From assembly GCA_002494645.1 (NCBI GenBank), contig DACE01000031.1, positions 11,707 through 75,706 on the forward strand: a stretch of DNA of 64,000 bases, written 5' to 3'. Positions 8,247 through 16,613 of this stretch are shown piece after piece. Positions within the stretch are counted from its first letter, which is position 1. Each line of letters opens with the position of its first letter. This DNA comes from Euryarchaeota archaeon UBA256. GTDB taxonomy: Archaea > Thermoplasmatota > Poseidoniia > Poseidoniales > Poseidoniaceae. The position numbers and the translations under genes were made by a program. The notes under the pieces were generated by a model, which saw nothing but the letters and a program-made list of their open reading frames with translations, did no database searches and was not told the origin of the DNA.

Positions 8247-9335
8247 ATGAGAGAACGAGAAACGCGAACGCCACAACCAAAGGCGGCAAAGCCAAGTCAA
8301 CGTCGCCTTGTTGATAATCGTGAACTCCAACTTCCCGCTCGCTTGACCCACCTGCGACATTTGCCGTGGATTGGATGCTATGAGCGCCAATTACAGGCTG
8401 AAAACAAATCTGTTAACACACAAAAATCATACTTCTATGGACTTCGCCATTTGATTGAAACGCCACTTCCCAGCGAAGATATCTTGGATGAAGCCAACTA
8501 CACTTCAATCTCCATCGAATCCCTTGCTGAACGCATGGAGCCAATGAATGGCCGTCTCGACCTGTGGGCGCATTCCATCGCAGGACTGCGACCTACAACC
8601 TACAACGCCCGGCTTGCTGCGGCACGTCATCTCATTCGTTGGCTGGGATTAACCTGGCCAGACCACCTGCAGCGTGCCCGAACTGGGAAGCGACTACCTC
8701 GTACACTCACTCGACGGGAGCTGACCTCTGTTCTCGAGGCCGCTGCACGAAGCGAAAATCCCGCAACATCACTGATGGTCACCATGATGCTGGACACGGG
8801 AATGCGGGTGAGCGAAGTCTGTGGGCTCAACCTTGAGGACATTGATTTTGACGATGCCTCGGCTCGAATCTTAGGCGGCAAAGGGGATAAAGATCGTATG
8901 GTGCTTTTCACCCAGCGGACCATTGAACGATTGACGGCATGGCTTCCTATCCGTGGACTCCTTACCGACGCAGAATCTGGCCCCTGTTTCATCAACCGCC
9001 GTGGGCGGCGTGTTCAGCCGAGAGGCGTACAACGAATGATGGATGCACTGGCGGGTGAATCAGGGCTTCCAAAAGGGAAATTAACGCCTCACGTCCTGCG
9101 ACATAATTTTGCTACAGGGCTACTCGAACGGGGAGCTGACCTCGTCACCATCCAGCGACTCATGGGCCACGCAACGATCGCGACGACGCGCGTTTATCTC
9201 GAGATCTCAGATCAAACATTGCGAGAGGTCTATCATCGTGCTCAAGCGCTTCGTGAAAACATGGATGAGGAGCACCTCGCACAGACCCCGCTTGAAGAAA
9301 CGACGCCTTCAACCAGTTCCAGCGGAATCCGTTGA
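8247..9335 (+). CDS. xerA: Tyrosine recombinase/integrase, XerA/XerC-D-like
   Basis: The 362-aa protein has a SAM-like core-binding domain at about 37-145 and a catalytic domain at about 150-335. All active-site residues are present: R187 (TGMRVSEVCGL), K212 (GGKGDKDR), H282 and R285 (HVLRHNFATGL), H308 (LMGHATIATTRVYLE) and nucleophile Y317. Single-copy Xer-type recombinases resolve chromosome dimers in archaea as in bacteria, and no phage or integron genes are nearby, so a housekeeping role is likelier than a mobile element. Basic N-terminal and acidic C-terminal (after 335) extensions lie outside the fold. Its 3' end is overlapped on the other strand by a doubtful reading frame. Confidence 0.88.
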   Translation: MRERETRTPQPKAAKPSQRRLVDNRELQLPARLTHLRHLPWIGCYERQLQAENKSVNTQKSYFYGLRHLIETPLPSEDILDEANYTSISIESLAERMEPMNGRLDLWAHSIAGLRPTTYNARLAAARHLIRWLGLTWPDHLQRARTGKRLPRTLTRRELTSVLEAAARSENPATSLMVTMMLDTGMRVSEVCGLNLEDIDFDDASARILGGKGDKDRMVLFTQRTIERLTAWLPIRGLLTDAESGPCFINRRGRRVQPRGVQRMMDALAGESGLPKGKLTPHVLRHNFATGLLERGADLVTIQRLMGHATIATTRVYLEISDQTLREVYHRAQALRENMDEEHLAQTPLEETTPSTSSSGIR

Positions 9336-9582
9336 ACTCATGAAGTTCCTTTTTTCCTCTTGGAAATTCGCTCAGGTCCGGACCAGCCACGATTGGGATG
9401 GATTCCCTGCCCTTGGTGGCCGTCAATCGGACAGTATTTTCCCGAACGGCATCGAGAACAATTTCCTTTCGGGGGAAGTTCAACATTTTTACGAAGACGA
9501 CCGTATTTTCGTCTTGGCATATCCAACGCTTTGTCAAGGCAGTCTTCAATTCTAACGGTGGATTCAGCGCTTTTTGAACCAA
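9160..9582 (-). CDS. Doubtful small protein, possibly CS/Hsp20-like
   Basis: The reading frame fills the otherwise empty gap between the recombinase and the HhH gene. The first 75 residues look protein-like (KRWICQDENTVVFVKMLNF, then PRKEIVLDAVRENTVRLTAT), with beta-strand spacing reminiscent of a CS/Hsp20 fold. The last 60 residues run antisense to the recombinase gene and look random. The only long start is TTG at 9582, overlapping the upstream gene on the same strand by 19 nt; ATG at about 9486 is an alternative. It could be a real gene with an extended tail or a decayed one. Confidence 0.3.
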   Translation of the reverse strand: MVQKALNPPLELKTALTKRWICQDENTVVFVKMLNFPRKEIVLDAVRENTVRLTATKGRESIPIVAGPDLSEFPRGKKELHEFNGFRWNWLKASFLQAGSVRGAPHPCFHEALEHDDRPLAMFDLRSRDKRASSRSLRGP

Positions 9583-10037
9583 GGCATGTCCTTCACCGAG
9601 CGTGGGACTTTGATGGTGTCACCCTTTCTGTCGTCTTCTTTTTTGGTTTTTAGAGAGGTGGTTGTCGTTGTATTTTCAACAACCTTCTCGGCGGCTTTTT
9701 GGCTCTTTTCCATCACTTTTTGCGTTGCTTTCTTGCTTGCTGCTTTTGCTTTTTGAGCAGTTTTCTTCGTTTTAGAAGCCGCTTTCTTGGCGGAGGATTT
9801 CGCTTTTTCTTTTGATGATGCAGCCGCTTTTTTGACCGTTGATGCGGCCTTCGCAGCCTTGAGAACGTTGCTGGCAACTGCAACACTCAGCCCAGCCTTT
9901 TGCAATTTACTTGGTGTGGCTTTAGCAACCAGACCGATGCTTGTTAATTTTGCAGCCTTCAACTTCTTGGCTGTAGCCGCCCCTACGCCAGGGAGGGAAG
10001 TGAGGTCATCATTTTTTGAAGTGGCTTTGTCGGTCAT
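9564..10037 (-). CDS. HhH domain plus lysine/alanine-rich histone H1-like tail
   Basis: The 157-aa protein begins with a helix-hairpin-helix element (DLTSLPGVGAATAKKLKAAK, about 11-30) that in other proteins binds DNA non-specifically. Residues about 60-125 are a low-complexity tail of K, A, S and T with repeated KKA, AKKA and SKKA units, closely resembling bacterial and eukaryotic H1-type tails. The C-terminus is DRKGDTIKVPRSVKDMPWFK. I infer a nucleoid or chromatin-associated protein. ATG 10037 is preferred (GGTGGAG just upstream); the frame upstream to 10160 lacks domain character. It is divergent from the gene at 10183. Confidence 0.75.
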   Translation of the reverse strand: MTDKATSKNDDLTSLPGVGAATAKKLKAAKLTSIGLVAKATPSKLQKAGLSVAVASNVLKAAKAASTVKKAAASSKEKAKSSAKKAASKTKKTAQKAKAASKKATQKVMEKSQKAAEKVVENTTTTTSLKTKKEDDRKGDTIKVPRSVKDMPWFKKR

Positions 10038-10182
10038 GTCTCCACCGTTTACCCCTTGGCTTACGTATTCCTTGAACCTTCCTGCCTTCGTGCATGAACT
10101 CATGGATGCGGTTTCTTCATCACCGTGATGAACATGGGATGGACAGGACGGATGGGGCATTCGTCCACCTCAAGTGAAACCC

Positions 10183-11067
10183 ATGGAAACGCTTCTTGAC
10201 CCCGATTTGTCTGTATTAGTTGCCCAAGTGAGGTCTGCGGAGGCTTCGCACACCATGGATACTGAGCATTTGCTTCTCCGCGGAAGGCATTTTACAGGAC
10301 CCAATAAGGTCGTCTATCTCGGGAATGTTGCAACAGCATTACTGGCACAATTACCGCACCCTGATACCCCACGATTTCTTGAGCCCACTGGATTCAATGA
10401 GCAACGTTGGACCATAGAAACGACCAGTGGTGCACTGGAAGTCCGAATTGATTCGAAAGCCTACTGGGCCTTTGGCTTGGTGACTTCGGGATACCTGAAC
10501 ATCATCACGCTCAAAGGACCTCTGCACCTACGGGCTCGCTTGATTTTTGATACGGTCAGTTCATTGGGCCATCGCCCGTGGGAATTTTCCCACTGGCGTT
10601 CGTTGAACCGCTTCCTGCTGAAGCACGCCCCACAGGTCACGAGTAAAAGCAACGAATTACACTGGAAGAACTTGGTTGAGGCTGCGCGCCAGGCACTGTC
10701 CGATCAAATCGCAAGTATGGCCTCACGCTCTGAAGAAATTATGAAATTGGGAGAAGAACATGACGGCTTTGAAGCATGGTGCCTTGCCATTCAAGACGAT
10801 GTACACATGGCTCAGCAAGCCCTTGCCGAAGATAACGGACCGGGTGTTGAGCGAGCGCTCGCGCGGTTAGAAGCGAGTCTCATTCAACTTGACCCTCGTC
10901 TTGAATCGCCTCATGTTGACGCCCCTATGGAACGCTTCGCAACTGAGCTGGAACTTGGAGGTGGTCTCGCCGTTAGCGGGGTCATCTCCCCCACTGAATT
11001 AGCGCAGGATGAAAGCATTCCATTTGTCGACCTTTCCTCTCCTTCGCCTGAGGAAGAAGAGCAGTAG
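10183..11067 (+). CDS. Unknown cytoplasmic protein, 294 aa
   Basis: I do not recognise a family. The N-terminal 140 residues look like a mixed alpha/beta domain (GPNKVVYLGNVATALLAQ, RWTIETTSGALEVRID, YWAFGLVTSGYLNIITLKG). Residues about 160-245 are helical with coiled-coil character, and the end is acidic (SSPSPEEEEQ). There is no signal peptide or transmembrane segment. ATG 10183 is chosen over an in-frame GTG 9 nt upstream. A TATA-like element before the next gene (about 11081) suggests it is a single-gene unit. Confidence 0.6.
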   Translation: METLLDPDLSVLVAQVRSAEASHTMDTEHLLLRGRHFTGPNKVVYLGNVATALLAQLPHPDTPRFLEPTGFNEQRWTIETTSGALEVRIDSKAYWAFGLVTSGYLNIITLKGPLHLRARLIFDTVSSLGHRPWEFSHWRSLNRFLLKHAPQVTSKSNELHWKNLVEAARQALSDQIASMASRSEEIMKLGEEHDGFEAWCLAIQDDVHMAQQALAEDNGPGVERALARLEASLIQLDPRLESPHVDAPMERFATELELGGGLAVSGVISPTELAQDESIPFVDLSSPSPEEEEQ

Positions 11068-11117
11068 ACCGCGCGTCGCGTTCATAAGGGGGAGGGCTCT
11101 CGCAGAGAACGGTCCAC

Positions 11118-11309
11118 ATGGCAGCAAAGAAGAAAAACGACGGCAGTGGTATCCAGCAAGCTGCTGGATTGATTCGTTATTTCGACGAAGAGTCTGAGGA
11201 CTCATGGAAGATTACCCCCGGGCAAGTTTACTTTGCGTGTATCTTCCTTTCAGGGTTCTTTTATCTCGTCAATCAAGGCGTTGTACAAGCCATATGGAAC
11301 CTTTTCTGA
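11118..11309 (+). CDS. secG: Preprotein translocase subunit Sec61-beta (SecG)
   Basis: The 63-aa protein has the archaeal Sec61-beta layout: a basic, glycine-containing cytosolic segment (AAKKKNDGSGIQQ), the conserved AAGLIRYFDEE motif, an IxPxxV-like segment (WKITPGQVYFA) and one C-terminal transmembrane helix (YFACIFLSGFFYLVNQGVV). It is the small tail-anchored subunit of the SecYE-beta channel that exports and inserts the many surface and membrane proteins in this window. A TATA-like TTCATAAGG at about 11081-11089 implies a very short leader. It is convergent with the next gene, the two stop codons separated by 2 nt (TGA-TT-TCA). Confidence 0.9.
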   Translation: MAAKKKNDGSGIQQAAGLIRYFDEESEDSWKITPGQVYFACIFLSGFFYLVNQGVVQAIWNLF

Positions 11310-11311
11310 TT

Positions 11312-11701
11312 TCAGAGAGGTTGGATGAGAATAACGCGTTGGTCGTATTCGGCCATGCATTTTGCAACCTCAACGGCCGTTGAAAAATTTTCAGTGACGC
11401 CGATGACCGTACTGCTGCTTTCACCCTGAACAACCAATTGGTGAGAGAGGCTTTGGAGCGTTTCCTCATCAATTCGCTCAAAGACCCAATGCTCGTTTTC
11501 GATGCGCACCAACGATGGCACCTCGACAGAGGGTCCCATCGTTTGAACAGAACGCTTTGCACGGGATGTCAATGATTGAAGGTCTCGAACTGGTTGCCAG
11601 ATTCGTCGACGAAGTGGCATTCTTACTTTTTTTGTTGATTCAACGCCTGCGCGGAAAGCTCGTGCCATAAGGGTCCCATCCCTGAAATCCGGAGATTTCA
11701 T
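11312..11701 (-). CDS. Unknown small protein downstream of a polytopic membrane protein
   Basis: The 129-aa product (ATG 11701; alternatives 11800 and 11668) has no recognisable domain. The N-terminus is basic (STKKVRMPLRRRIWQP) and the C-terminal half looks like a small alpha/beta domain (SLVRIENEHWVFERID, then STAVEVAKCMAEYDQRVIL). There is no membrane segment. It lies directly downstream of the polytopic membrane protein on the same strand, and its longest frame would overlap that gene by 47 nt, so the two are probably cotranscribed and may work together. Confidence 0.5.
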   Translation of the reverse strand: MKSPDFRDGTLMARAFRAGVESTKKVRMPLRRRIWQPVRDLQSLTSRAKRSVQTMGPSVEVPSLVRIENEHWVFERIDEETLQSLSHQLVVQGESSSTVIGVTENFSTAVEVAKCMAEYDQRVILIQPL

Positions 11702-11753
11702 TTCGTGGCTTCTTTGTTCCGCTAATAAGAACCGCGACGATTGTAATGGTAAT

Positions 11754-13106
11754 TCATGCAGTTTGTGAGGCCTTTCGTTGTTCCATTGGGAGAAGCACAT
11801 AATGGCTCAAAACTCCCGAAATGGGTGATAAAACCAACAGCATCACCATCGCCAACGATGCCGAATCTACCATCATAAAGATCAGCAAACCAAGCCCTAT
11901 GGTGGCGATGGCGAATGAAATAGCCCGCTTTTGCAACACCGTGTTGGTTGATTCAAGACACCATGGGAGCAGGAGGTACACGCCTCCTGAAATCGCTAGA
12001 CCTGGGAGAAGAAGCCAAAACATAACATCGTAAAACGTGCCGAGAATCATAACGATAAGAAGTGAAAGGCGAAGCCACCATTGTTCGGGGCGATGGGCTG
12101 AATCATAGCCGATTGCCGGGAGCAGAAGACCAAGGCAAACAGCCAAGAACATCAGTGAAACGACCCTCCATGCAATGAAAAAGGAGCCTGAACCTTGGTT
12201 GAAGAGTTCAACTTTAGATGCGATAAGGAAGGCACTCCCAAAGCATATGGTCGCCGTCATGGCCAAGGTGGCGCCCAGCGTGATACTTTGACGTGGGTGC
12301 TGAGAAAGGTGGCCTTCAAGCATCGTTGCTGGGCCGTGGTAAAACGTGATCATGGTGGCATAAACGAGAACAATAAAAGCAAATTGGAGCCACGGGTCAT
12401 GGTCCGGTCGATTCCACCACAGGGGCTCAAAAACTCCGCTCTGTATTACAAAAAACCAAGCCAATGGTAGCGCTAGAATCATCTTCATGGTGGCTCGCTT
12501 TGCAAGAAGGTTGCATTCATCGCTACGTGAACTGTGAGCGCTTGCGACAATCAACTCTCCGCTCATCATAAGAAGAAGAGCAAACAACACCACCGCCCCC
12601 AAGACGCTCCAGCCAGAGAGGGTAATGGTCGGGTGTTGCGGAAGGCTGCTCAGCGAGGAATATGCTGCTTCTGGAAAGAGGACGGTCAAGATGAGTACTG
12701 ACCACAAGCCCGTATGCACCATCATCCGCTGCTGAACAAATTCTTTTGTTGCTGCAGTTGCGTGATTCAAACTCGGTAATCGATGGCACCATAGCGAAAA
12801 AAGAAGCAACGCAAGAAAGCCGCCCTCAATCGCGCCCTGACCGGTCATGAGCAATTGGAGCCGCTCAGCGAAGGTGGCTTGGTCGCCCAAAACCATGACG
12901 ATTTCATTGTGTGTCGGGTCAAGGTCAAGCAGACCCTTGGCGCGATAAAGAAGGAGACCAAAGGTGAGGCCAACCGGCGCATAACGAACTATTTGCAACA
13001 ATCGAGGCCGAGATTGCAAGCTTTCGCGGAGGGTCATGTTCAACACCCAAAGCAAACAGGAAGCAAACAAAACGGGCAGGTACCATGGCGCCCCGTCTGT
13101 CAGCAT
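11754..13106 (-). CDS. Polytopic membrane protein (about 12 TM), function unknown
   Basis: The 450-aa protein consists almost entirely of hydrophobic helices, about 12 by eye. I cannot assign a family firmly. Two short stretches faintly recall haem-lyase proteins of the CcmF/CcsA type: GQGAIEGGFLALLLFSLW (compare the GxEGSLLLWA segment of CcmF) and a Trp-rich loop EPLWWNRPDHDPW, but the canonical WxWDP motif is not intact. A role in cytochrome maturation would suit the nearby oxidase operon; this is a weak inference. The gene is divergent from the methyltransferase at 13178, with 71 bp between starts. Confidence 0.7.
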   Translation of the reverse strand: MLTDGAPWYLPVLFASCLLWVLNMTLRESLQSRPRLLQIVRYAPVGLTFGLLLYRAKGLLDLDPTHNEIVMVLGDQATFAERLQLLMTGQGAIEGGFLALLLFSLWCHRLPSLNHATAATKEFVQQRMMVHTGLWSVLILTVLFPEAAYSSLSSLPQHPTITLSGWSVLGAVVLFALLLMMSGELIVASAHSSRSDECNLLAKRATMKMILALPLAWFFVIQSGVFEPLWWNRPDHDPWLQFAFIVLVYATMITFYHGPATMLEGHLSQHPRQSITLGATLAMTATICFGSAFLIASKVELFNQGSGSFFIAWRVVSLMFLAVCLGLLLPAIGYDSAHRPEQWWLRLSLLIVMILGTFYDVMFWLLLPGLAISGGVYLLLPWCLESTNTVLQKRAISFAIATIGLGLLIFMMVDSASLAMVMLLVLSPISGVLSHYVLLPMEQRKASQTA

Positions 13107-13177
13107 GAACTGGAACGGTCAGCGACACCCTTTCATCGTGGCGGAAGACCCAAAGAGGCCGTTGATGAGGCCTCGGT

Positions 13178-14947
13178 GTGAGGGGAGCAACCGATAGGAC
13201 CGAGGAGCGGCGAACCTATGCAGGTTCATCGTCGCTTACTGCCTTGGTGACTCATCTTGGTAAAGATGCTGAATCATGGCTCCAATACGCCCTTGAACCT
13301 CTTCCCGAGACATTTCGAATAAGTTTACATCGTCACGATCGTGAATGGACCGTTGAACAGGTCAAAGCCTTGGGGGCAACACCACTGTCTTGGATGCCGG
13401 ATGAAACGGCCTTTGTCATGCCTTTTGCACGAGGTCGTGCACCGGATGGTTTGGCTCAACGAATGATGGCCTTACTCCACGAAACTGGACGGATTACACG
13501 GCAGGAAGCGGCCAGCATGCTTCCCGTACGATTGCTCAACCTTACTCCCGAAACACTTGCGCTGGACATGTGTGCTGCGCCCGGTTCAAAGGCAACCCAA
13601 CTGGCAGAAGGCCTTCACCCACATGGAGTCGTCGTCGCCAACGAACCTGTGTCGGGCCGGCTCAACATGCTGGTGAGCAACCGAAGCCGTTTGGGCGTAG
13701 CCAACATGGTGGTAACCCAGCACGACGGGCGTCATTTTGGTCGCCTCCCTCCGCCTGGATTCGATGCCATTGTTGCTGATGTCCCATGCACGGGTTCTGC
13801 GACAACACGGAAAAACCGTGATGTTTGGTGGGATTGGACACCCAAAGAAGGGCGCAGGATGTTCAAAATGCAGGTGGACATTGCAATGCGCGGAGCAGCA
13901 CTGTTAGCAGCGGGCGGGCACATGGTTTACTCCACGTGCAGTATTGACCCAATTGAAAATGAAGCCGTTGTAGCCGAACTTCTTCGCCGTTGTCCTTACC
14001 TGGAACTTCTCCCCATTGACGACTCAGTCTATCCGGGACTTTTGATGCACCCTGGACTTGATTCATGGCCGTTATTGGACGAGGACGGTGCTGTAGTGCA
14101 TGACCTTGAGGCGATGAAGGCACTTCCTTTTTTCTCACCTGCTCACCTACCTCCCACTCTGAGAAGGAATGAAGCACATGATACTTCAACTGAGGAAGCC
14201 GTAGAATCTGCTTTGAAACATTGCCGCCGCTTGTGGCCGATGGATAACGATACAGGTGGATTTTTCTTAGCGCTCTTCCGTCATCGACATGCGGCTTCCC
14301 CCGAAGGTACTGCTCAGGCCTTCCGTTCGAAAAGAGAGCGCCAGCGTGAGCCAGATTGGCAACCAAAGGTACGAGTCGCTCCAAAACCTACTGTAAATTC
14401 AGTCACTCTCGCAGAAGACGAGGTTATGGGTCACGTCATGGGGCTCTACGGTATGGACGCAACGCCGTATTCAATTTGGCAGCGTGGCAAACGCATGAAC
14501 CTCGCTCCGCCGATGGTCAAAACCCGTCTGTATGACCAAACTGTGCCGACGAACAAGGGAGACCTATGGCCGGCTGGAACCTTTCATCCGATGCGTGTTG
14601 TTCATGTTGGAATTCCAGCATTCACACTCAAAAAAGATTCATGGCGTTCTCGTCAAGAAGCACTCTACATGTACGGAAAGGACATGAAAAGCAATGTCTT
14701 GGAGGTTTCAGAAGAAGTTTTCATCCGATTGTTGAGGGGATGGGCCCCCTTGCTGGAGGATTTTGAAACGGTCAGCGGTACGGAATCCCCCCCAGCGGGA
14801 GCCTATCTCATTCGTGCCCTCCTGCGAGGCGAAGAAGAAGTTATTTCGGTCTGGGTAGGTGCGCGGATTACCTTGATGATCGACACCAACGAACAGAATA
14901 TTCTGCGCCACAAGGCTTCCTTGCCTTGGCGAGATGAGGAGGAGTGA
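13178..14947 (+). CDS. RNA cytosine-C5 methyltransferase, NSUN/RsmB (Nol1/Nop2/Sun) family
   Basis: The 589-aa protein has the full catalytic domain of the m5C RNA methyltransferases at about 95-340. SAM-binding motif I is LDMCAAPGSKATQLAE (130-144), motif IV is DVPCTGS with C204, and motif VI is YSTCSIDPIENE with the nucleophile C254. The long C-terminal part (about 400-589), including HPMRVVHVGIPAF and FIRLLRGWAPLLEDF, resembles the RNA-binding region of Trm4/Ncl1-type enzymes. The substrate is most likely tRNA, but rRNA cannot be excluded. GTG 13178 is the only plausible start covering the N-terminal region. The stop overlaps the start region of the following gene, suggesting cotranscription. 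Confidence 0.88.
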   Translation: MRGATDRTEERRTYAGSSSLTALVTHLGKDAESWLQYALEPLPETFRISLHRHDREWTVEQVKALGATPLSWMPDETAFVMPFARGRAPDGLAQRMMALLHETGRITRQEAASMLPVRLLNLTPETLALDMCAAPGSKATQLAEGLHPHGVVVANEPVSGRLNMLVSNRSRLGVANMVVTQHDGRHFGRLPPPGFDAIVADVPCTGSATTRKNRDVWWDWTPKEGRRMFKMQVDIAMRGAALLAAGGHMVYSTCSIDPIENEAVVAELLRRCPYLELLPIDDSVYPGLLMHPGLDSWPLLDEDGAVVHDLEAMKALPFFSPAHLPPTLRRNEAHDTSTEEAVESALKHCRRLWPMDNDTGGFFLALFRHRHAASPEGTAQAFRSKRERQREPDWQPKVRVAPKPTVNSVTLAEDEVMGHVMGLYGMDATPYSIWQRGKRMNLAPPMVKTRLYDQTVPTNKGDLWPAGTFHPMRVVHVGIPAFTLKKDSWRSRQEALYMYGKDMKSNVLEVSEEVFIRLLRGWAPLLEDFETVSGTESPPAGAYLIRALLRGEEEVISVWVGARITLMIDTNEQNILRHKASLPWRDEEE

Positions 14948-14949
14948 GT

Positions 14950-16101
14950 ATGAATTCCAAAACACGCCGACTCTTCATCGCATGTGCTCTCTTCGCTCTT
15001 ATCCTTCCCGTCGCCGCTCAAAGTCTCACCATCCATGCGGAAGCACCGCTTGATGATGCTCCTCAATCCGTTTTGGAGGAATTCTTCATCACAGAAGATT
15101 CCGGCGCGATACCTACCTCTTCGGTCGACTCCATCCGTTGGAATTGGTGGTGTTGGAGTGAGGAAACTGGTTCAGATTGGCCTGATGATGATGGAATTTA
15201 CCGACGCGATTATCTCGGTGTCAACGCCAGTGTTGATGCCGATAACCTCCTCATTGAGCACCGAGTCGACCCCGACGAAGTCTATGTCGAAATGGAGGGC
15301 GAGGTGAAAGTGGTTACGGGAGATGAGAACATCCGTTTTGTCCAATTCCATCTTGACATCACCCCATTGGTGAATCTCTCCAACCAAGCTCTGCTCTACA
15401 TTGTCCTCACTGAGGATATTGCGCGGGACCATCACGGGCGTGAGGCGGTTCAACTGGTGCGTGAAATGCGCCCTGAGGTCGGTTTTTCTCTCAAGGCATT
15501 GAATACTTCAAGTGTGGTCTATGAGTTGCCCTCGGACCATTTGGAAGCCGCAGGTGTTGACCTTGAAGAGGAGCCTACTGGTTGGTCATACACTCTTGCT
15601 CTCTTTGGCGAAGTTGACAACACCACCGAACAACATCAACTGCTGATGTTGCGTCACGGCAACCTACCTACGCCCTATCTGCACACAACACCAAGTCAGC
15701 AATGGATGCCTCTTGCTTTCTCGGCCGTAGCCATTATCATCGCCGCTACTGTAGTCTCAAATGCCCGAAAGCGTGAATTGATGATTCCCCAAATCACAAC
15801 GGGTTGGAATGATAGCGATATGCTCGCCGTTACCGTACGAATTCGTGCTGGAGCAACTGGTTTTTCCATCACCGATTGGAAGGTAGTAGAACCCTGGTTG
15901 CTGCGAGGACGCCCTCCAAAAGCCAGCCTCCTTCCACATGAGGAAAAGTCATTCAACCTCTCGTTCAAGCATGCAGAAAATGAGGATTGTCACATTGAAG
16001 TTGGCCTTGACCTCGATGAACTTGGAGCATGGCGCCAACACATTTGGTTGCCTCATGCTGCCACGACCAACGAGCTCGTGACGAGTGAAGCAGACGCGTA
16101 A
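14950..16101 (+). CDS. Secreted/membrane-anchored protein of unknown function
   Basis: The 383-aa protein has a signal peptide (residues 1 to about 24), an extracellular domain with several putative N-glycosylation sequons, a transmembrane helix at about 254-272 (PLAFSAVAIIIAATVVSNAR) and a C-terminal beta-rich domain of about 110 residues. The C-terminal domain has FSITDWKVVEPWLLRG and LPHEEKSFNLSFKH, resembling an Ig-like or CARDB-type fold. Membership of a known family is not evident. ATG 14950 follows the upstream stop by 2 nt, so it is probably translated from the same message as the methyltransferase. Confidence 0.7.
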   Translation: MNSKTRRLFIACALFALILPVAAQSLTIHAEAPLDDAPQSVLEEFFITEDSGAIPTSSVDSIRWNWWCWSEETGSDWPDDDGIYRRDYLGVNASVDADNLLIEHRVDPDEVYVEMEGEVKVVTGDENIRFVQFHLDITPLVNLSNQALLYIVLTEDIARDHHGREAVQLVREMRPEVGFSLKALNTSSVVYELPSDHLEAAGVDLEEEPTGWSYTLALFGEVDNTTEQHQLLMLRHGNLPTPYLHTTPSQQWMPLAFSAVAIIIAATVVSNARKRELMIPQITTGWNDSDMLAVTVRIRAGATGFSITDWKVVEPWLLRGRPPKASLLPHEEKSFNLSFKHAENEDCHIEVGLDLDELGAWRQHIWLPHAATTNELVTSEADA

Positions 16102-16133
16102 AAGCGTTGAAGTTCATGAGAGGTGAGCCGAGC

Positions 16134-16613
16134 ATGAGTACCATGCTATTGGACGATACTGACCGGAAACTTTTGGCACTGCTTCAAACCGATGCGCGTG
16201 CCAGCCATCGACAATTAGCCCGTGACATGGGGGTTGCCCAAGGAACAGTGACCAACCGCCTCAAGCGCTTGGAGAATGCAGGTGTGATTCAGGGTTATAG
16301 TGCCGTGCTCAATCCAGCCTATGTTGGATGGTCGATGACCGTCATGGCGGGACTTCGCATTTTCAAAGGAAAAATGATCGACGTACAGCAAAAAATTGCT
16401 GCTGACACGCGTGTGTTCGCAGTATACGATGTCACAGGTGACTGGGATTCTATCGTGCTCGCCCGAGTTCAAAATCGAGAGGACCTTGACAATCTTACCA
16501 AAACGGTCTTCACGCTTGAAGGCGTTGAACGCTCCTACACTCACGTTGTTCTCAATACCGTCAAAGAAGATGCGTTGCCTCAGCCCGCACCGTCATCAAC
16601 CAAGTCGTCGTAG
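16134..16613 (+). CDS. Lrp/AsnC family transcriptional regulator
   Basis: The 159-aa protein has an N-terminal winged helix-turn-helix (LDDTDRKLLALLQTDARASH, then QLARDMGVAQGTVTNRLKRLE) and a C-terminal ligand-binding domain (VFAVYDVTGDWDSIVLARVQ, then TLEGVERSYTHVVLNTVKED). Family members are DNA-binding octamers that often respond to amino acids. ATG 16134 is chosen because GAGGTGA lies 7 nt upstream; in-frame ATG 16116 and TTG 16107 are less well placed. The single-domain protein at 7367 could co-assemble with it. Confidence 0.88.
   Translation: MSTMLLDDTDRKLLALLQTDARASHRQLARDMGVAQGTVTNRLKRLENAGVIQGYSAVLNPAYVGWSMTVMAGLRIFKGKMIDVQQKIAADTRVFAVYDVTGDWDSIVLARVQNREDLDNLTKTVFTLEGVERSYTHVVLNTVKEDALPQPAPSSTKSS

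Noticed and set aside
8247..9335. Mobile-element or phage integrase origin of the tyrosine recombinase
   Set aside because: No attachment-site repeats, tRNA target or phage genes are nearby, and the neighbours are housekeeping; a Xer role is simpler.
9574..10128. Hydrophobic Phe/Ala-rich forward frames opposite the HhH-KA gene, looking like membrane proteins
   Set aside because: They are antisense readings of Lys/Ala codons; the reverse frame has an HhH motif and ribosome binding site.
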